Shown piece by piece: positions 1-7,494 of a stretch of 64,000 nucleotides of DNA. The stretch is taken from positions 49,756 to 113,755 of the forward strand of contig JAFRDO010000006.1 in the NCBI GenBank assembly GCA_017403825.1, in the 5' to 3' direction. This DNA comes from Kiritimatiellia bacterium (GTDB lineage Bacteria; Verrucomicrobiota; Kiritimatiellia; RFP12; UBA1067). Every line of letters begins with the position of its first letter. Position 1 is the stretch's first letter. Under the pieces are notes generated by a model. It did no database searches. It saw nothing but the letters and a program-made list of their open reading frames with translations, and was not told the DNA's origin. The position numbers and the translations under genes were made by a program.

Positions 1-115
1 AATCCGGCAGGACGGAGTGAACCTTCACGTCAACGCCATCCTGCAGAAGATCGGCGCGGCAAACCGCACGGAAGCCGTTGCCATCGCCCTCCGAAAGCAC
101 CTGCTGAAAATGTAA
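1..115 (+). CDS. LuxR-type response regulator, C-terminal fragment
   Basis: The reading frame is open from the window edge (codons start at base 2) and stops at 113-115. The 37 visible residues contain LHVNAILQKIGAANRTEAV, which matches the last two helices of the LuxR/NarL DNA-binding domain (pattern VxxHVxxILxKLGxxNRTEAV). The rest of the gene, normally including a phosphoreceiver domain, lies outside the window. It would bind DNA as the output half of a two-component pair. It converges on the ComEC-like gene that ends at 210. The family is clear, but the signal and targets cannot be seen. Confidence 0.8.
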   Translation, partial: IRQDGVNLHVNAILQKIGAANRTEAVAIALRKHLLKM

Positions 116-209
116 TCCGCCCTGCCTGTCACGACTTCAAAGCCCTTGTGATGTCTCGCAAATCCTGAAATGGGCCGCAGCGAGACGATGAGACAGGACG
201 CTGAGCGAC

Positions 210-1388
210 TTACAAGACTTGGCGACAGCGGCGCTTCGCCACAAGGAGAAACGTCAGGAGCAGCACGCCGTACCACAAGACGCAGGCCGAGATCGGCCAG
301 GGTTGCACGGCAAAGTCGGCCCCGGGCAGCCGCGCGACCGCCGAGGCGACGCCCGCCATCGCCTCGGCAGACAGCGCCGCCAGGTTGTTGACGTGTGCGG
401 CCAGCCTGTCCGAAAAGACGCCTGCCAGCACCCCGACGACGCCGGACGAAACCGTAACACCGGCCGCCGGTATCAGCGCCAGGTTGGCCAGCAGGCCTCC
501 GGGCGTGACGTGTCCGAAAACACGGGCGGTTATCGGCACCCCGGCAAGCCAGGCGGAAGTCGTCATCCACACCGCGGCCCTAATGGCGCCGTCGCCGGGA
601 CGCAGGCAGGCGCCGGCCAGTATCAGCGACAGCATCACGGTGAATGACAGCAGGCAGCCTGCGTCGGCAATCATCAGGGGATCGACGATGCAGACCGTCA
701 GAAGCGTAAGCGCCCACGCAGCGGTCAAGTTCGGACGCCGCCAGAAGATCGGGCCGACAAGGCAGACGCTTGCCATCAGCGCCGCCCGCACCGCGCTCGG
801 TGGCGCACCGATGAGCCAGACGTAGCCCCATACCGCCGGCATGGCCGCCGCGCCAGCCAGCCGCCGCGGAACGAACGCCAGCCGCATCAGAAGCGCTAGC
901 ATGCCCGCGACAGCCGTCACGTGAAGGCCGGAGACCGCAAAGACGTGCATCGCCCCGGACGACGCAAAGACGCGACGCTGCCCCTGCTGCAGCTTGCCGC
1001 GCTCGCCAAGCAGAATAGCCCTGTTCAGCGAGGACGCGCCGCAGTCGCGGTCAAGGCCGATAGAAAGCCGTCGCGCCAGCTCCGCGCGGGCCCGCGCCAC
1101 CCTGGGCGAGACGGGGCGGCGCGCTCTTGCGCGATACTCCCGCAGCCATGGATTCAGCTGAAAACGCCGTTCCTGCTCCACCGACGCATGAAGGAACAGC
1201 GCCGCGCCAACCAGGAACAAGAAGACGAAACGCCAACCGCGGACCTCGGCGCCATACCCGAACAGCGCGACAAGCGCCGCGACGACAGCCACGACGGGCC
1301 ACGCCTCGGCGAAGTTCGACACGCATGACGCGACAAGTTCCCCGGCTGCCATGGCCGCAGCGACAAGCAGCCATCTTTTTTCCGACAT
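210..1388 (-). CDS. ComEC/Rec2-like competence membrane protein, short form
   Basis: A 392-residue polytopic membrane protein. Residues 127-130 (LGER) and SGLHV at 153-157 are the signature of the ComEC/Rec2 competence domain, which forms the inner-membrane channel for single-stranded DNA during transformation. About eight hydrophobic segments follow to residue 385. Full-length ComEC is usually 700-800 residues, with an N-terminal OB-like DUF4131 region and a C-terminal metallo-beta-lactamase domain. Both appear to be missing: the N-terminus has only two membrane segments and a basic linker, and the protein ends soon after the last helix. The start is supported by GGAAGGAGG 5 nt upstream of the ATG. 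It lay directly downstream of glf before the element inserted between them. A partner nuclease could be encoded elsewhere. Confidence 0.75.
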   Translation of the reverse strand: MSEKRWLLVAAAMAAGELVASCVSNFAEAWPVVAVVAALVALFGYGAEVRGWRFVFLFLVGAALFLHASVEQERRFQLNPWLREYRARARRPVSPRVARARAELARRLSIGLDRDCGASSLNRAILLGERGKLQQGQRRVFASSGAMHVFAVSGLHVTAVAGMLALLMRLAFVPRRLAGAAAMPAVWGYVWLIGAPPSAVRAALMASVCLVGPIFWRRPNLTAAWALTLLTVCIVDPLMIADAGCLLSFTVMLSLILAGACLRPGDGAIRAAVWMTTSAWLAGVPITARVFGHVTPGGLLANLALIPAAGVTVSSGVVGVLAGVFSDRLAAHVNNLAALSAEAMAGVASAVARLPGADFAVQPWPISACVLWYGVLLLTFLLVAKRRCRQVL

Positions 1389-1436
1389 GATTCCTCCTTC
1401 CTTTCGGACGGAAGAATCATATCACATTTCGGGAAG

Positions 1437-1462
1437 AGAATTATTTCCCGACGATTAGCACC
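1437..1462. repeat. attL core repeat (26 bp)
   Basis: Begins AGAATTATTTCCCG and ends TTAGCACC; identical to 8225-8250. Flanking bases differ on both sides (G versus C on the left, T versus C on the right), so the identity is exactly 26 bp. On the minus strand the core together with 1426-1436 forms an inverted repeat TCGGGAA...TTCCCGA. This suggests that the original target was a hairpin just after the glf stop codon. Confidence 0.85.
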
Positions 1463-1505
1463 TTCACCCTTGATTTTATTGGGTTTTTCAGCAGCCATGC
1501 GGACG

Positions 1506-1528
1506 GGGTGTGGTTGATGTGTGGTGGA
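1506..1528 (+). repeat. Left arm-type integrase repeat
   Basis: Two head-to-tail GTGTGGT motifs within a 23-base stretch that matches 8055-8077 at 21 of 23 positions. Placement 44 bases inside attL and in the same orientation as the copy near attR fits arm-site binding by the recombinase N-terminus. The sequence match is observed; binding is inferred. Confidence 0.6.
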
Positions 1529-1554
1529 GCGGGGAGTTTCAAGGCTTCTTGAAC

Positions 1555-1588
1555 AAGCAAAAGGGCGGCGGATTTCTCCGCCGCCCTT
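1555..1588 (-). terminator. Rho-independent terminator of the integrase gene
   Basis: A perfect 12-bp stem (1561-1572 with 1577-1588, loop of 4) is followed on the minus strand by TTTTGCTT. It begins 24 bases after the integrase stop and would prevent integrase transcription from running through attL into the host comEC gene. Confidence 0.85.
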
Positions 1589-1611
1589 CGAATAAGAGTT
1601 GACCGAATCGT

Positions 1612-3030
1612 TCATGATGCCAGCCTCATGCCGGCGGATGTCTTGACATGCCCGTCGGTCTTCTCAGCATGGCAAACAAGCTCGGCTTCGATTGCAGGCG
1701 CGGAATTACCAAGGAGCCTTGTCAAGCATTCATCCATCGTCTCGCCGTTGTGCATCTTTGACTTTATGAGGTCGATGACTTCCGCATATAGCGTTATTGA
1801 TTCCCTCGGCTTTGTCGTGCCGCCAGCGAGGGATGGAATAGCAGCAACGCATTGAAGCAAGTCCTTCTTCGAAGTACGGTAGTAACGCTCAGTCATTTTC
1901 ATGGAACTATGCCCGACGATTGCCTGTATAACGGGGAAAGGAATCCCAGCTTCTGCCGCCATCGTGACGAAACCAGACCGCAGGCTGTGAAAACCGACGA
2001 CGCAAGACCTCAGCCCACTTCCGCTGCCGCTCTCCTCGTTCGTCTCAATGCCACATTTTTTGAAAACTTGCTTGATGCGATGCGACAAACTTTTCGCTTC
2101 AAATTCCGCGGCACACTGCGGCACGACATACCCGGTCCTCATGTCCGTCGGAACTGCGGAAAGGAGAGAATAGAGGTCTGGATGAATTGGAATACGCACG
2201 GGCAGTGGATGCCTTTTCTTTGTCTTCCACATGACAACGGAGAGTTCATTTGCGACAAGGTCAATGGCAGACCACTTTAGGTTGGCACAGTCACCGAGGC
2301 GCATCCCTGTATAAGCTCCAATATAAAACAGCAACTTCATCTCGCCGTCAAGGGATGAAAGCACTTTCTTAATTTCCGCCATTGTTAAGTTGCGCCGTGG
2401 CTTAGTTGCGAGTTCGCGATTCTCATAATCAAGCCAAGGGTTACAGGTAAGCTTCGCCTCCTTATATAGTGTACGCCAAAGCCTCCGAAACAACCCAAGG
2501 TACCCGTTGAAGGTGGCCCCTTTTGTAGTCCTCTTTAGTTCGGCCACGAACTCCTCAGCCATCTTTGGCGTCACTTCGCGCAGTTCTGCGACGCCCCAGC
2601 CCCCCAGTTTTTTGTTCACGAACCGGACGAAGCGACACCATCTGTGCGTGTAGACGCTGCGCGTTGCGTCCGACATGTCGGGTTCCCCCTCAAGGAAGGT
2701 CTCCATCGCATCCACCACCTTCAATGCGGGCTTCTTCCTGTCCTCTTCCTCCACGTTCCGCTTAATGCAGCGGATTTTCGCCTCCAGCCCCTCTAGCTTC
2801 TCAATGTCTTTGTTTGCCTGTAGGGGGATGACGAAATCCTTTTGAAATGCTTTTGCCCTTTCCTTGTCGGACGTACCCGTCGACCAGGTCTTTTTAATCT
2901 GTCTATACTTCCAACCGCCCTTGAAATCGGGCACACGGATACTCTTGACGACTACCCTAAGGTAATAGATGCCGTTTTTCCTCTTCTCAAGAGTTCCGAG
3001 TTGGCTTCTTCTTTGCTTTTTTCTTGCCAT
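1612..3030 (-). CDS. int: Tyrosine recombinase / integrase
   Basis: A 472-residue site-specific recombinase that would cut and rejoin the att cores through a 3'-phosphotyrosine intermediate. Residues 20-60 look like an arm-binding domain, 105-200 like the SAM-like core-binding domain, and 215-390 are the catalytic domain. Catalytic residues are visible: R244 in TGMRLGD, K near 271 after a beta turn, HxxR at H348-R351, H374 in VGHSS, and Y383 or Y384. All key residues are present, so the enzyme looks active. A tail of about 80 residues after the tyrosine is longer than usual. The ATG follows AAGGGA by 8 nt. The gene sits at the left end behind a strong promoter at 3179-3207 and a small upstream frame, and ends at its own terminator. 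Confidence 0.92.
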   Translation of the reverse strand: MARKKQRRSQLGTLEKRKNGIYYLRVVVKSIRVPDFKGGWKYRQIKKTWSTGTSDKERAKAFQKDFVIPLQANKDIEKLEGLEAKIRCIKRNVEEEDRKKPALKVVDAMETFLEGEPDMSDATRSVYTHRWCRFVRFVNKKLGGWGVAELREVTPKMAEEFVAELKRTTKGATFNGYLGLFRRLWRTLYKEAKLTCNPWLDYENRELATKPRRNLTMAEIKKVLSSLDGEMKLLFYIGAYTGMRLGDCANLKWSAIDLVANELSVVMWKTKKRHPLPVRIPIHPDLYSLLSAVPTDMRTGYVVPQCAAEFEAKSLSHRIKQVFKKCGIETNEESGSGSGLRSCVVGFHSLRSGFVTMAAEAGIPFPVIQAIVGHSSMKMTERYYRTSKKDLLQCVAAIPSLAGGTTKPRESITLYAEVIDLIKSKMHNGETMDECLTRLLGNSAPAIEAELVCHAEKTDGHVKTSAGMRLAS

Positions 3031-3055
3031 TCTGAGGTCCCTTCCAGTTGTTTGT

Positions 3056-3172
3056 TCAACTTAGTCGGGACCTCCTGTTCTCTGAAACGGGCGAAAGGGG
3101 GAACGCACGGACGGTCTTGGCCTGCACTCCCCTCCCTTTCGGCTCCTTAATGTCTAATATCGCACGTTTCAT
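3056..3172 (-). CDS. Leaderless 38-residue peptide upstream of int
   Basis: An ATG lies 8 nt after the -10 box TAGAAT, so the transcript would start at or next to the start codon. The frame runs 38 codons and stops 25 nt before the integrase ATG. The peptide is basic (begins MKRAILDIKEPK, ends RRSRLS) and has no family I recognise. It is too short for a typical winged-helix excisionase. It could be a leader peptide coupling translation to int, or simply untranslated leader. The promoter geometry is clear; translation is a guess. Confidence 0.35.
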   Translation of the reverse strand: MKRAILDIKEPKGRGVQAKTVRAFPLSPVSENRRSRLS

Positions 3173-3178
3173 GCCGAT

Positions 3179-3207
3179 ATTCTATCATTTATTTCGAAAG
3201 AAGTCAA
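3179..3207 (-). promoter_or_regulatory. Sigma-70 promoter for int
   Basis: On the minus strand TTGACT (3202-3207), 17-bp spacer, TAGAAT (3179-3184). The predicted start is near 3172, at the ATG of the 38-codon frame, leaving a leader of about 140 nt before int. Confidence 0.8.
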
Positions 3208-3470
3208 GGGGGAATCTTTAGAAATTTATTCCGTTAGAGATTTCTTCCCTTTTTGACTAATTCCTCTGACACTTTATGTAGATATACTGTATGCCGACCC
3301 CTATATCAACCACTGGCGCATACCCCTATCTGGTTTCATGTATGCCAGTCCTTGGAACGATGGGCCAACAAAGCCAAGCACCTGTGGGCGCGAGAAGCGC
3401 GATATTGAAATAGGGGCTTGGCGGTTCTTTGGCCGTAGCGAGAAAGCCATTATCATGGTTTTGTGGCTCC
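3208..3470. other. Intergenic stretch with short direct repeats
   Basis: No convincing gene is seen between the int promoter and the end of the polymerase-like gene. TGTATGCC occurs at 3289-3296 and 3339-3346, and ACCCCTAT at 3297-3304 and 3322-3329, all in one orientation within 58 bases. Such spacing suits an operator or iteron-like site for an element protein. Function unknown. Confidence 0.4.
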
Positions 3471-4901
3471 TCATGCGGCATCACCGTAGGCCTGTAGCGT
3501 GGCGACAGATAACCACTTCCTATAATCATTCAAGTAGTTCATTGCGCAGACGCGCATCAGCCGTTCGAGATTTCCAATGCCCATGTCCCCTTGCCGAAAA
3601 TAGAACCCGTCATATATCTGGACTACTTTTATTCCCATCCTTCTCAACTCATACACGAAGTCAATATAAAGTAGCGACTCATGTAGGAAAATCTCATTGT
3701 ATAGCGATTTGCCCGCGAACGCTTCCATTTTCTTCGCCTCTTCTGCAATAGCGGCCTTTATTTTAGGTTTCCCGTACCGCAAGTTCGTCCGAGCGATGTC
3801 CGAAAGGCTATGCGCGTAAATCCTGTTCACCTCGTCAAAATAAAGTGACATTGCCAATAATTTATAGGCTTTTCTTGCCTCCTTGCTTTTGAAGGGCTGC
3901 CCGAACATCACTTGATATGGGTCGATGCCCTTGTCCCCGCACCATTCGCCGTAGTTCAAAAGGTGCGCCACTTGAAAGATGGAGCCGTGAACGTCATATT
4001 GAAAATAGGGGTGGCCCCCGAAGTATTTCAAGAGATATTCTGCCCGGTAGATTCCCTTATAGTTGGAGTTGTCATCCTTCTTGGTCTTTGATGAGACGAT
4101 TTTGCTTGTGGCGCGTAGCGCGATGCGGCGCAAACAGTTTTTTCCATACTTGGGGTTCGGGTAGAATTTGATTCGCTGCTCTGGGGGCAGGGTTTTATTC
4201 ATTTCCTCTATCTTCTGTAATCTTGAAGTCATGAGGGCGGAATATTTCTTCCTGATAATATCCTTCACGACCTCAACATTGCAGTTCTTTAGGTTTAAGT
4301 CGCTGTTTCGCAATGATATGCGCCCGTATTCCTCCTCGGAAAGTCCGTTTTCGTCCTTGAATCTGTCCAGTAATGGATTATCTATGCATGGTTCTTTCTT
4401 TATGTCCGTCCCTTCCTCTTTGCAAGTCTGAATGACGAGATGCTCGACTTCCTTGTTGTAGGCATACGCCTTGCATTCGTTCTTATTAGGGTTAAGGCAA
4501 CCGAAGCGATAAGAACCCTTAACTTCAACCAGAAGGCCGATGTTCCTGCAGTTCTCAATCAGCCTGTTGGCATACTTTGGATGAGGTTTGTCACATAGGT
4601 CAAGGATATATGAACTGGTGCAGGAGATGTTCAATATGGAAACGGGATGCGGGTGGCCTTTCTTGTCCTTCTTGAGATAGTTCGATGTTATAGGTTGATA
4701 TTTAAGTGCGAACATACCTATTTTCTGCAAGTTCTTTCTCCATTTCCTTCCGAGCCTTGCTTTAAGCTCCTCCTTGTCCCTTGCGAAGTCCTTGAAGTCC
4801 TCTGGCTTAAAGTCGCAGTCAAAAGGTGTTCTCTCGTCATTCCCTCTGTTTTCCATGCGCTCAAGCGCAAACTGAATTATTATTTTGCTGTTGTTGTCCA
4901 T
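3471..4901 (-). CDS. Compact palm-domain polymerase-like replication protein
   Basis: A 476-residue protein with three spaced motifs like those of the family A DNA polymerase / single-subunit RNA polymerase palm. Motif A-like is D303-V-H-G-S-I-F. Motif B-like is R343-xxx-K347-xxx-M351-S-L-x-F355, preceded by DPY at 327-329. Motif C-like is Y430-D431-G-F in a hydrophobic strand. T7 RNA polymerase has DWRGRVY, RxxxKxxxMTLxY and HDSF at the equivalent places, although spacing here is far shorter. The N-terminal 290 residues are basic and not recognised; there is no 3'-5' exonuclease or helicase motif. It probably copies or primes element DNA. The ATG at 4901 is chosen over an upstream one at 4991 because a consensus promoter ends 7 nt before it, giving a leaderless mRNA. 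An unrelated fold cannot be excluded without structure prediction. Confidence 0.5.
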   Translation of the reverse strand: MDNNSKIIIQFALERMENRGNDERTPFDCDFKPEDFKDFARDKEELKARLGRKWRKNLQKIGMFALKYQPITSNYLKKDKKGHPHPVSILNISCTSSYILDLCDKPHPKYANRLIENCRNIGLLVEVKGSYRFGCLNPNKNECKAYAYNKEVEHLVIQTCKEEGTDIKKEPCIDNPLLDRFKDENGLSEEEYGRISLRNSDLNLKNCNVEVVKDIIRKKYSALMTSRLQKIEEMNKTLPPEQRIKFYPNPKYGKNCLRRIALRATSKIVSSKTKKDDNSNYKGIYRAEYLLKYFGGHPYFQYDVHGSIFQVAHLLNYGEWCGDKGIDPYQVMFGQPFKSKEARKAYKLLAMSLYFDEVNRIYAHSLSDIARTNLRYGKPKIKAAIAEEAKKMEAFAGKSLYNEIFLHESLLYIDFVYELRRMGIKVVQIYDGFYFRQGDMGIGNLERLMRVCAMNYLNDYRKWLSVATLQAYGDAA

Positions 4902-4908
4902 ACCGCAT

Positions 4909-4937
4909 ATTATAACAGGAACCAGCCAAACTTTCAA
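4909..4937 (-). promoter_or_regulatory. Consensus promoter, leaderless start of the polymerase-like gene
   Basis: TTGAAA (4932-4937), 17-bp spacer, TATAAT (4909-4914) on the minus strand. Only 7 nt separate the -10 box from the ATG at 4901, so transcription should begin at the start codon and no Shine-Dalgarno site can be present. Confidence 0.8.
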
Positions 4938-5022
4938 CTCATGCGAAGGGAAGCGCAAGGAAGCGTCTGGAACTCCTCTGGCGGCGGTCACTCAAGGGGG
5001 CAGGGATGACCGAAGAAGCGCA

Positions 5023-5106
5023 CCAGCCGCCCCTACGGCGGCTCTGGCGGCGTTCTTTGGCCTATAGGTAGAGATAGCGGGCGGGAAACCGCGCCAGCCG
5101 CCCCTA
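5023..5106 (+). repeat. Two direct 13-bp repeats in an intergenic gap
   Basis: CCAGCCGCCCCTA occurs at 5023-5035 and again at 5094-5106 between the polymerase-like gene and the next small gene. Between them, 5078-5091 (CGGGCGGGAAACCG) recurs in inverted orientation at 7058-7071 in the leader of the membrane-protein operon. The gap 4938-5135 has no gene; it is more GC-rich than the surrounding element. Confidence 0.5.
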
Positions 5107-5135
5107 GGACAGCATAGGGATGGGGACGGCGACTA

Positions 5136-5393
5136 TTAACCCGCCGCCTTTACCTCGTCCATAAGTATCTCCTTGCGGACGGGGTTGAAATGAACCGTGT
5201 AGCCGTCGGGTTTCACCACGTCGAGAGACTTTCCTCTCTCGCAAAGGAGCCACTCGCACTCGTAGAAACCATCCGAATCCGCCTGTTTGTCTTCGCTGAC
5301 GACAAGCGGGTGCTTCTCATCCTCCAAGGCCACATAGTAGGTCTTGCCGCCGTGTTCAACGGTCCGAAACCCCTCAAAGTCGGTGATGCTCAT
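5136..5393 (-). CDS. Small acidic hypothetical protein
   Basis: 85 residues beginning MSITDFEGF; no family recognised. It has alternating hydrophobic and charged residues typical of a small beta-rich soluble protein and no membrane segment. The ATG at 5393 is preferred because AGAGGG lies 10 nt upstream; an earlier in-frame ATG at 5435 would add 14 basic residues and sits just after the stop of the upstream gene. It is the last gene of a three-gene run with the two membrane proteins (gap 47 nt), so it may belong to the same cargo module. Confidence 0.55.
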   Translation of the reverse strand: MSITDFEGFRTVEHGGKTYYVALEDEKHPLVVSEDKQADSDGFYECEWLLCERGKSLDVVKPDGYTVHFNPVRKEILMDEVKAAG

Positions 5394-5440
5394 TGTTCGG
5401 CGCCCTCTTTGCCTAATACTGTATCCTATATCCATCCATC

Positions 5441-5989
5441 CTATACACGGTTAACCACCACGATAAATATTACCGTTGCAAGCGCAATTAAACCGCCTAA
5501 TACTACTCCGGCCCACGCTCTTGACAGTCCAATTTTCTCAGGATGCGCGTGAATATCGCGTATGGCCATGATGCCCACTATTAACGCTGCGGGTGCAAAG
5601 ATAAGATTGAGAAATGGGCAGAAAGAAAAGATACCCAACCAGAAAGCTCCATCCGCCAACTTACTGCTTACTTGCTCTTTTGCTTTCTTCTTCGCGACAC
5701 CCGTGGCTTGGTCCAATGCAGCTTGGTCCCTCTTGCCGAAGAGATGAAATATATAAATCGTCAGAACGGCTAGGGCGGCGCACCAGAGTTCTACTTTCTT
5801 GGATTTAGAACCATCGTTGCCTTTAGTTGCTTTCTTTGCTGCATAGGCACCTCCCTTTGCGGCTTCGGGCGCACATTTCTTTGCTGCCGAGGCAACCCCC
5901 TTGAGGATTTGGCTGGGCCCCGCTTCTGCAGGGACCGCAAATAAGGCAATGGATGCTAAGAGAATCAGCCAAGCGACTTTTGCTTTCAT
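5441..5989 (-). CDS. Membrane protein with DUF4190-like segment
   Basis: 182 residues. A signal peptide or first helix (residues 5-23, ending PAEAG) precedes an Ala/Lys-rich stretch (30-60), a membrane helix near 66-84, and a C-terminal pair of helices. In the middle of these, FCPFLNLIFAPAALIVGIMA is followed by a short polar loop and GVVLGGLIALA. That pattern matches small DUF4190-type membrane domains. The start at 5989 is set by AGAGGAAG 10 nt upstream and lies 1 nt after the stop of the preceding gene, so the two are translationally coupled. A longer in-frame start at 6169 would lie inside that gene. Function unknown. Confidence 0.6.
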   Translation of the reverse strand: MKAKVAWLILLASIALFAVPAEAGPSQILKGVASAAKKCAPEAAKGGAYAAKKATKGNDGSKSKKVELWCAALAVLTIYIFHLFGKRDQAALDQATGVAKKKAKEQVSSKLADGAFWLGIFSFCPFLNLIFAPAALIVGIMAIRDIHAHPEKIGLSRAWAGVVLGGLIALATVIFIVVVNRV

Positions 5990-5990
5990 A

Positions 5991-6995
5991 TCAGATGCTC
6001 TTCCTCTTTTCATACCGTGAAGTATATCTGTCAGTACCGGTCTTATATCGAATGACAAGCACATATTCATAGCCAGGAACGGACAGGATGAAAACAACGT
6101 CCTCCATCTCATGGCTTCCAATCCACTTGAGATTATCGATTGTCTCTTTCCCTCCCGGCGGGATGACAATTTCGCGTGTTACGTCATGTCCAACTGCCTT
6201 GGCTCGGACAAGAATGCTTTTTCCCGTGTCCATATTTGCTACTTCAAAGCTAATACGCCTGTTGAGGTTTTCGTCGCGTCTGTAGCTCGGGATTGCTATG
6301 ATGGGCGGGTGTATCTTTGCGTTGTATTCCGTTTCGCCTTCTTCCGCATCATCGTCGTCGTCGCTACCGAAGAGCATCCGAAGCTTCTCTTCTAGCTCGG
6401 AATCGTTGCCGTCGTCCTGTTGCGCGGACGATTCGCTCGCACCGTCGCTGCCCTGCTGCGCGGATGCCCCCTCTAACAGTCCCTCTAACAGTCCGCTCCC
6501 AGCCGCCCACAGCGCAACAAAAAATATCCAATATAGAATGCATTGCCAAAGGTCAGTGGATGCTCTTGCACTATTTGCATTGTCGTTATCGCGTGACACA
6601 AAAGCAGACGCCACTTCATTGCTAAGTGCAAGGATACCGCACACTATCGCTACAGAGATTTCTAAATAGTTCAAGTAATTTAATCCTATGTCGGAATCTC
6701 CCATCTTTGCAACAACAATTACAAAAAAGAGGAAACCAGTTCTGATGACATAGGTTAACCGTGCCCAGTTTCTCCGGCAGGTTATAGCAACCGCAAGGAG
6801 TAAATCCAAGAAGCTTGGCATAACCTCCATGATGTCAAATTGCTTTGTCGCGTTAAGTATTGTGTCGGCAATATCAAATGCAACGCCCATCCAGAGAAGC
6901 GATAGAAATATTGTCATCGTCGTTGACGATGGCTGTGCGCAGTCCTTGTCATTGCCTTTCGTACTTCTAGCGCCAGATGTGGTTTTCTTTCTCAT
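5991..6995 (-). CDS. Multispanning membrane protein with acidic linker and C-terminal beta domain
   Basis: 334 residues, not recognised. Four or five hydrophobic helices lie between about 27 and 172. They are followed by a Gln/Ser/Asp/Glu-rich linker that includes five consecutive Asp, then about 95 residues with alternating beta-strand character (from HPPIIAIPSY to VLVIRYKTG). The layout suggests a membrane anchor presenting a beta-sandwich domain on a flexible acidic stalk. GGAG lies about 7 nt before the ATG. It heads the run with the DUF4190-like gene and follows a structured leader (7000-7410). As element cargo it might act in superinfection exclusion, defence or envelope function, but nothing in the sequence decides between these. 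Confidence 0.6.
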   Translation of the reverse strand: MRKKTTSGARSTKGNDKDCAQPSSTTMTIFLSLLWMGVAFDIADTILNATKQFDIMEVMPSFLDLLLAVAITCRRNWARLTYVIRTGFLFFVIVVAKMGDSDIGLNYLNYLEISVAIVCGILALSNEVASAFVSRDNDNANSARASTDLWQCILYWIFFVALWAAGSGLLEGLLEGASAQQGSDGASESSAQQDDGNDSELEEKLRMLFGSDDDDDAEEGETEYNAKIHPPIIAIPSYRRDENLNRRISFEVANMDTGKSILVRAKAVGHDVTREIVIPPGGKETIDNLKWIGSHEMEDVVFILSVPGYEYVLVIRYKTGTDRYTSRYEKRKSI

Positions 6996-7034
6996 TGGTT
7001 TTACTCCGTCTCCCTCTTGGTTAGACTTTGTTGC

Positions 7035-7076
7035 ACGGGCTGGGAAGCAAGAGGGCTCGGTTTCCCGCCCGTTTTT
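7035..7076 (+). terminator. Plus-strand terminator-like hairpin
   Basis: ACGGGC(T)GGGAA pairs with TTCCCGCCCGT around a 15-nt loop, with one bulged base, and is followed by TTTTTGC on the plus strand. No plus-strand gene precedes it, so it would terminate an antisense transcript or simply shape the minus-strand leader. Confidence 0.45.
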
Positions 7077-7104
7077 GCTTCGCCGCTTGGCGGTCTGACA
7101 GGAT

Positions 7105-7395
7105 GAAAAAGCCTCTCTTCATACCCTTGTAGGAGGCTTGTGAGAATGCCTTTAACGGAGATACGAAGAGAGGCAAGCGCGTTTGCGCTACCTCTGCAAC
7201 AGCATCGTCCGTTGTCAATCTTCTCACAATTTCCTACAAACGACCACCTTGCAGCAGATGCAAAGTGTTTCAGACGGCGAGGGGTGGAAAGAGGCATCGG
7301 CCCTCATGCGTGGCTTGATACACCCTGTCAGTTCCCCGCCTATATCACTTTCACTTTGGACTTGACGTTGTGCACGTCGCACCCTCCGCGAAAGC
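7105..7395 (-). ncRNA. Candidate structured leader or small RNA of the membrane-protein operon
   Basis: An extended -10 box at 7402-7410 predicts a minus-strand start near 7395. At 7105-7139 the RNA can form AAGCCTC...GAGGCTT followed by TTTC, a terminator-like hairpin. The same 3' arm (GAAGAGAGGC, from 7111-7120) can instead pair over 10 bp with GCCTCTCTTC from 7165-7174, so two pairings compete. A GTG-started 68-codon frame (7021-7227) crosses the region but looks unlike a protein. It may be an attenuated leader of the gene at 5991-6995 or a free RNA of about 290 nt. Confidence 0.4.
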
Positions 7396-7401
7396 GTCCA
7401 C

Positions 7402-7410
7402 ATTATAGCA
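7402..7410 (-). promoter_or_regulatory. Extended -10 promoter of the membrane-protein operon leader
   Basis: TGCTATAAT on the minus strand with no recognisable -35 box; the extended TGn makes up for this in sigma-70 promoters. It reads toward the 5991-6995 gene across about 400 nt of leader. Confidence 0.6.
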
Positions 7411-7434
7411 TTTATGGGCGGTGAAAGATAGGGG

Positions 7435-7465
7435 GCAAAAAAGAACCTTCCCCGAATGGGGAAGG
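7435..7465 (-). terminator. Rho-independent terminator after the 7495-7929 gene
   Basis: CCTTCCCC-ATTC-GGGGAAGG (7446-7465), a perfect 8-bp stem, followed on the minus strand by TTCTTTTTTGC. It separates the 144-residue gene from the leader of the membrane-protein operon. Confidence 0.9.
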
Positions 7466-7494
7466 TGTCAAGTCGCAATTCTCGCCGCCAAAAC

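Noticed and set aside
7021..7227. GTG-started 68-codon frame in the element leader
   Set aside because: It crosses two hairpins including a terminator-like one, and its composition is unlike the neighbouring proteins; noncoding RNA is the better reading.
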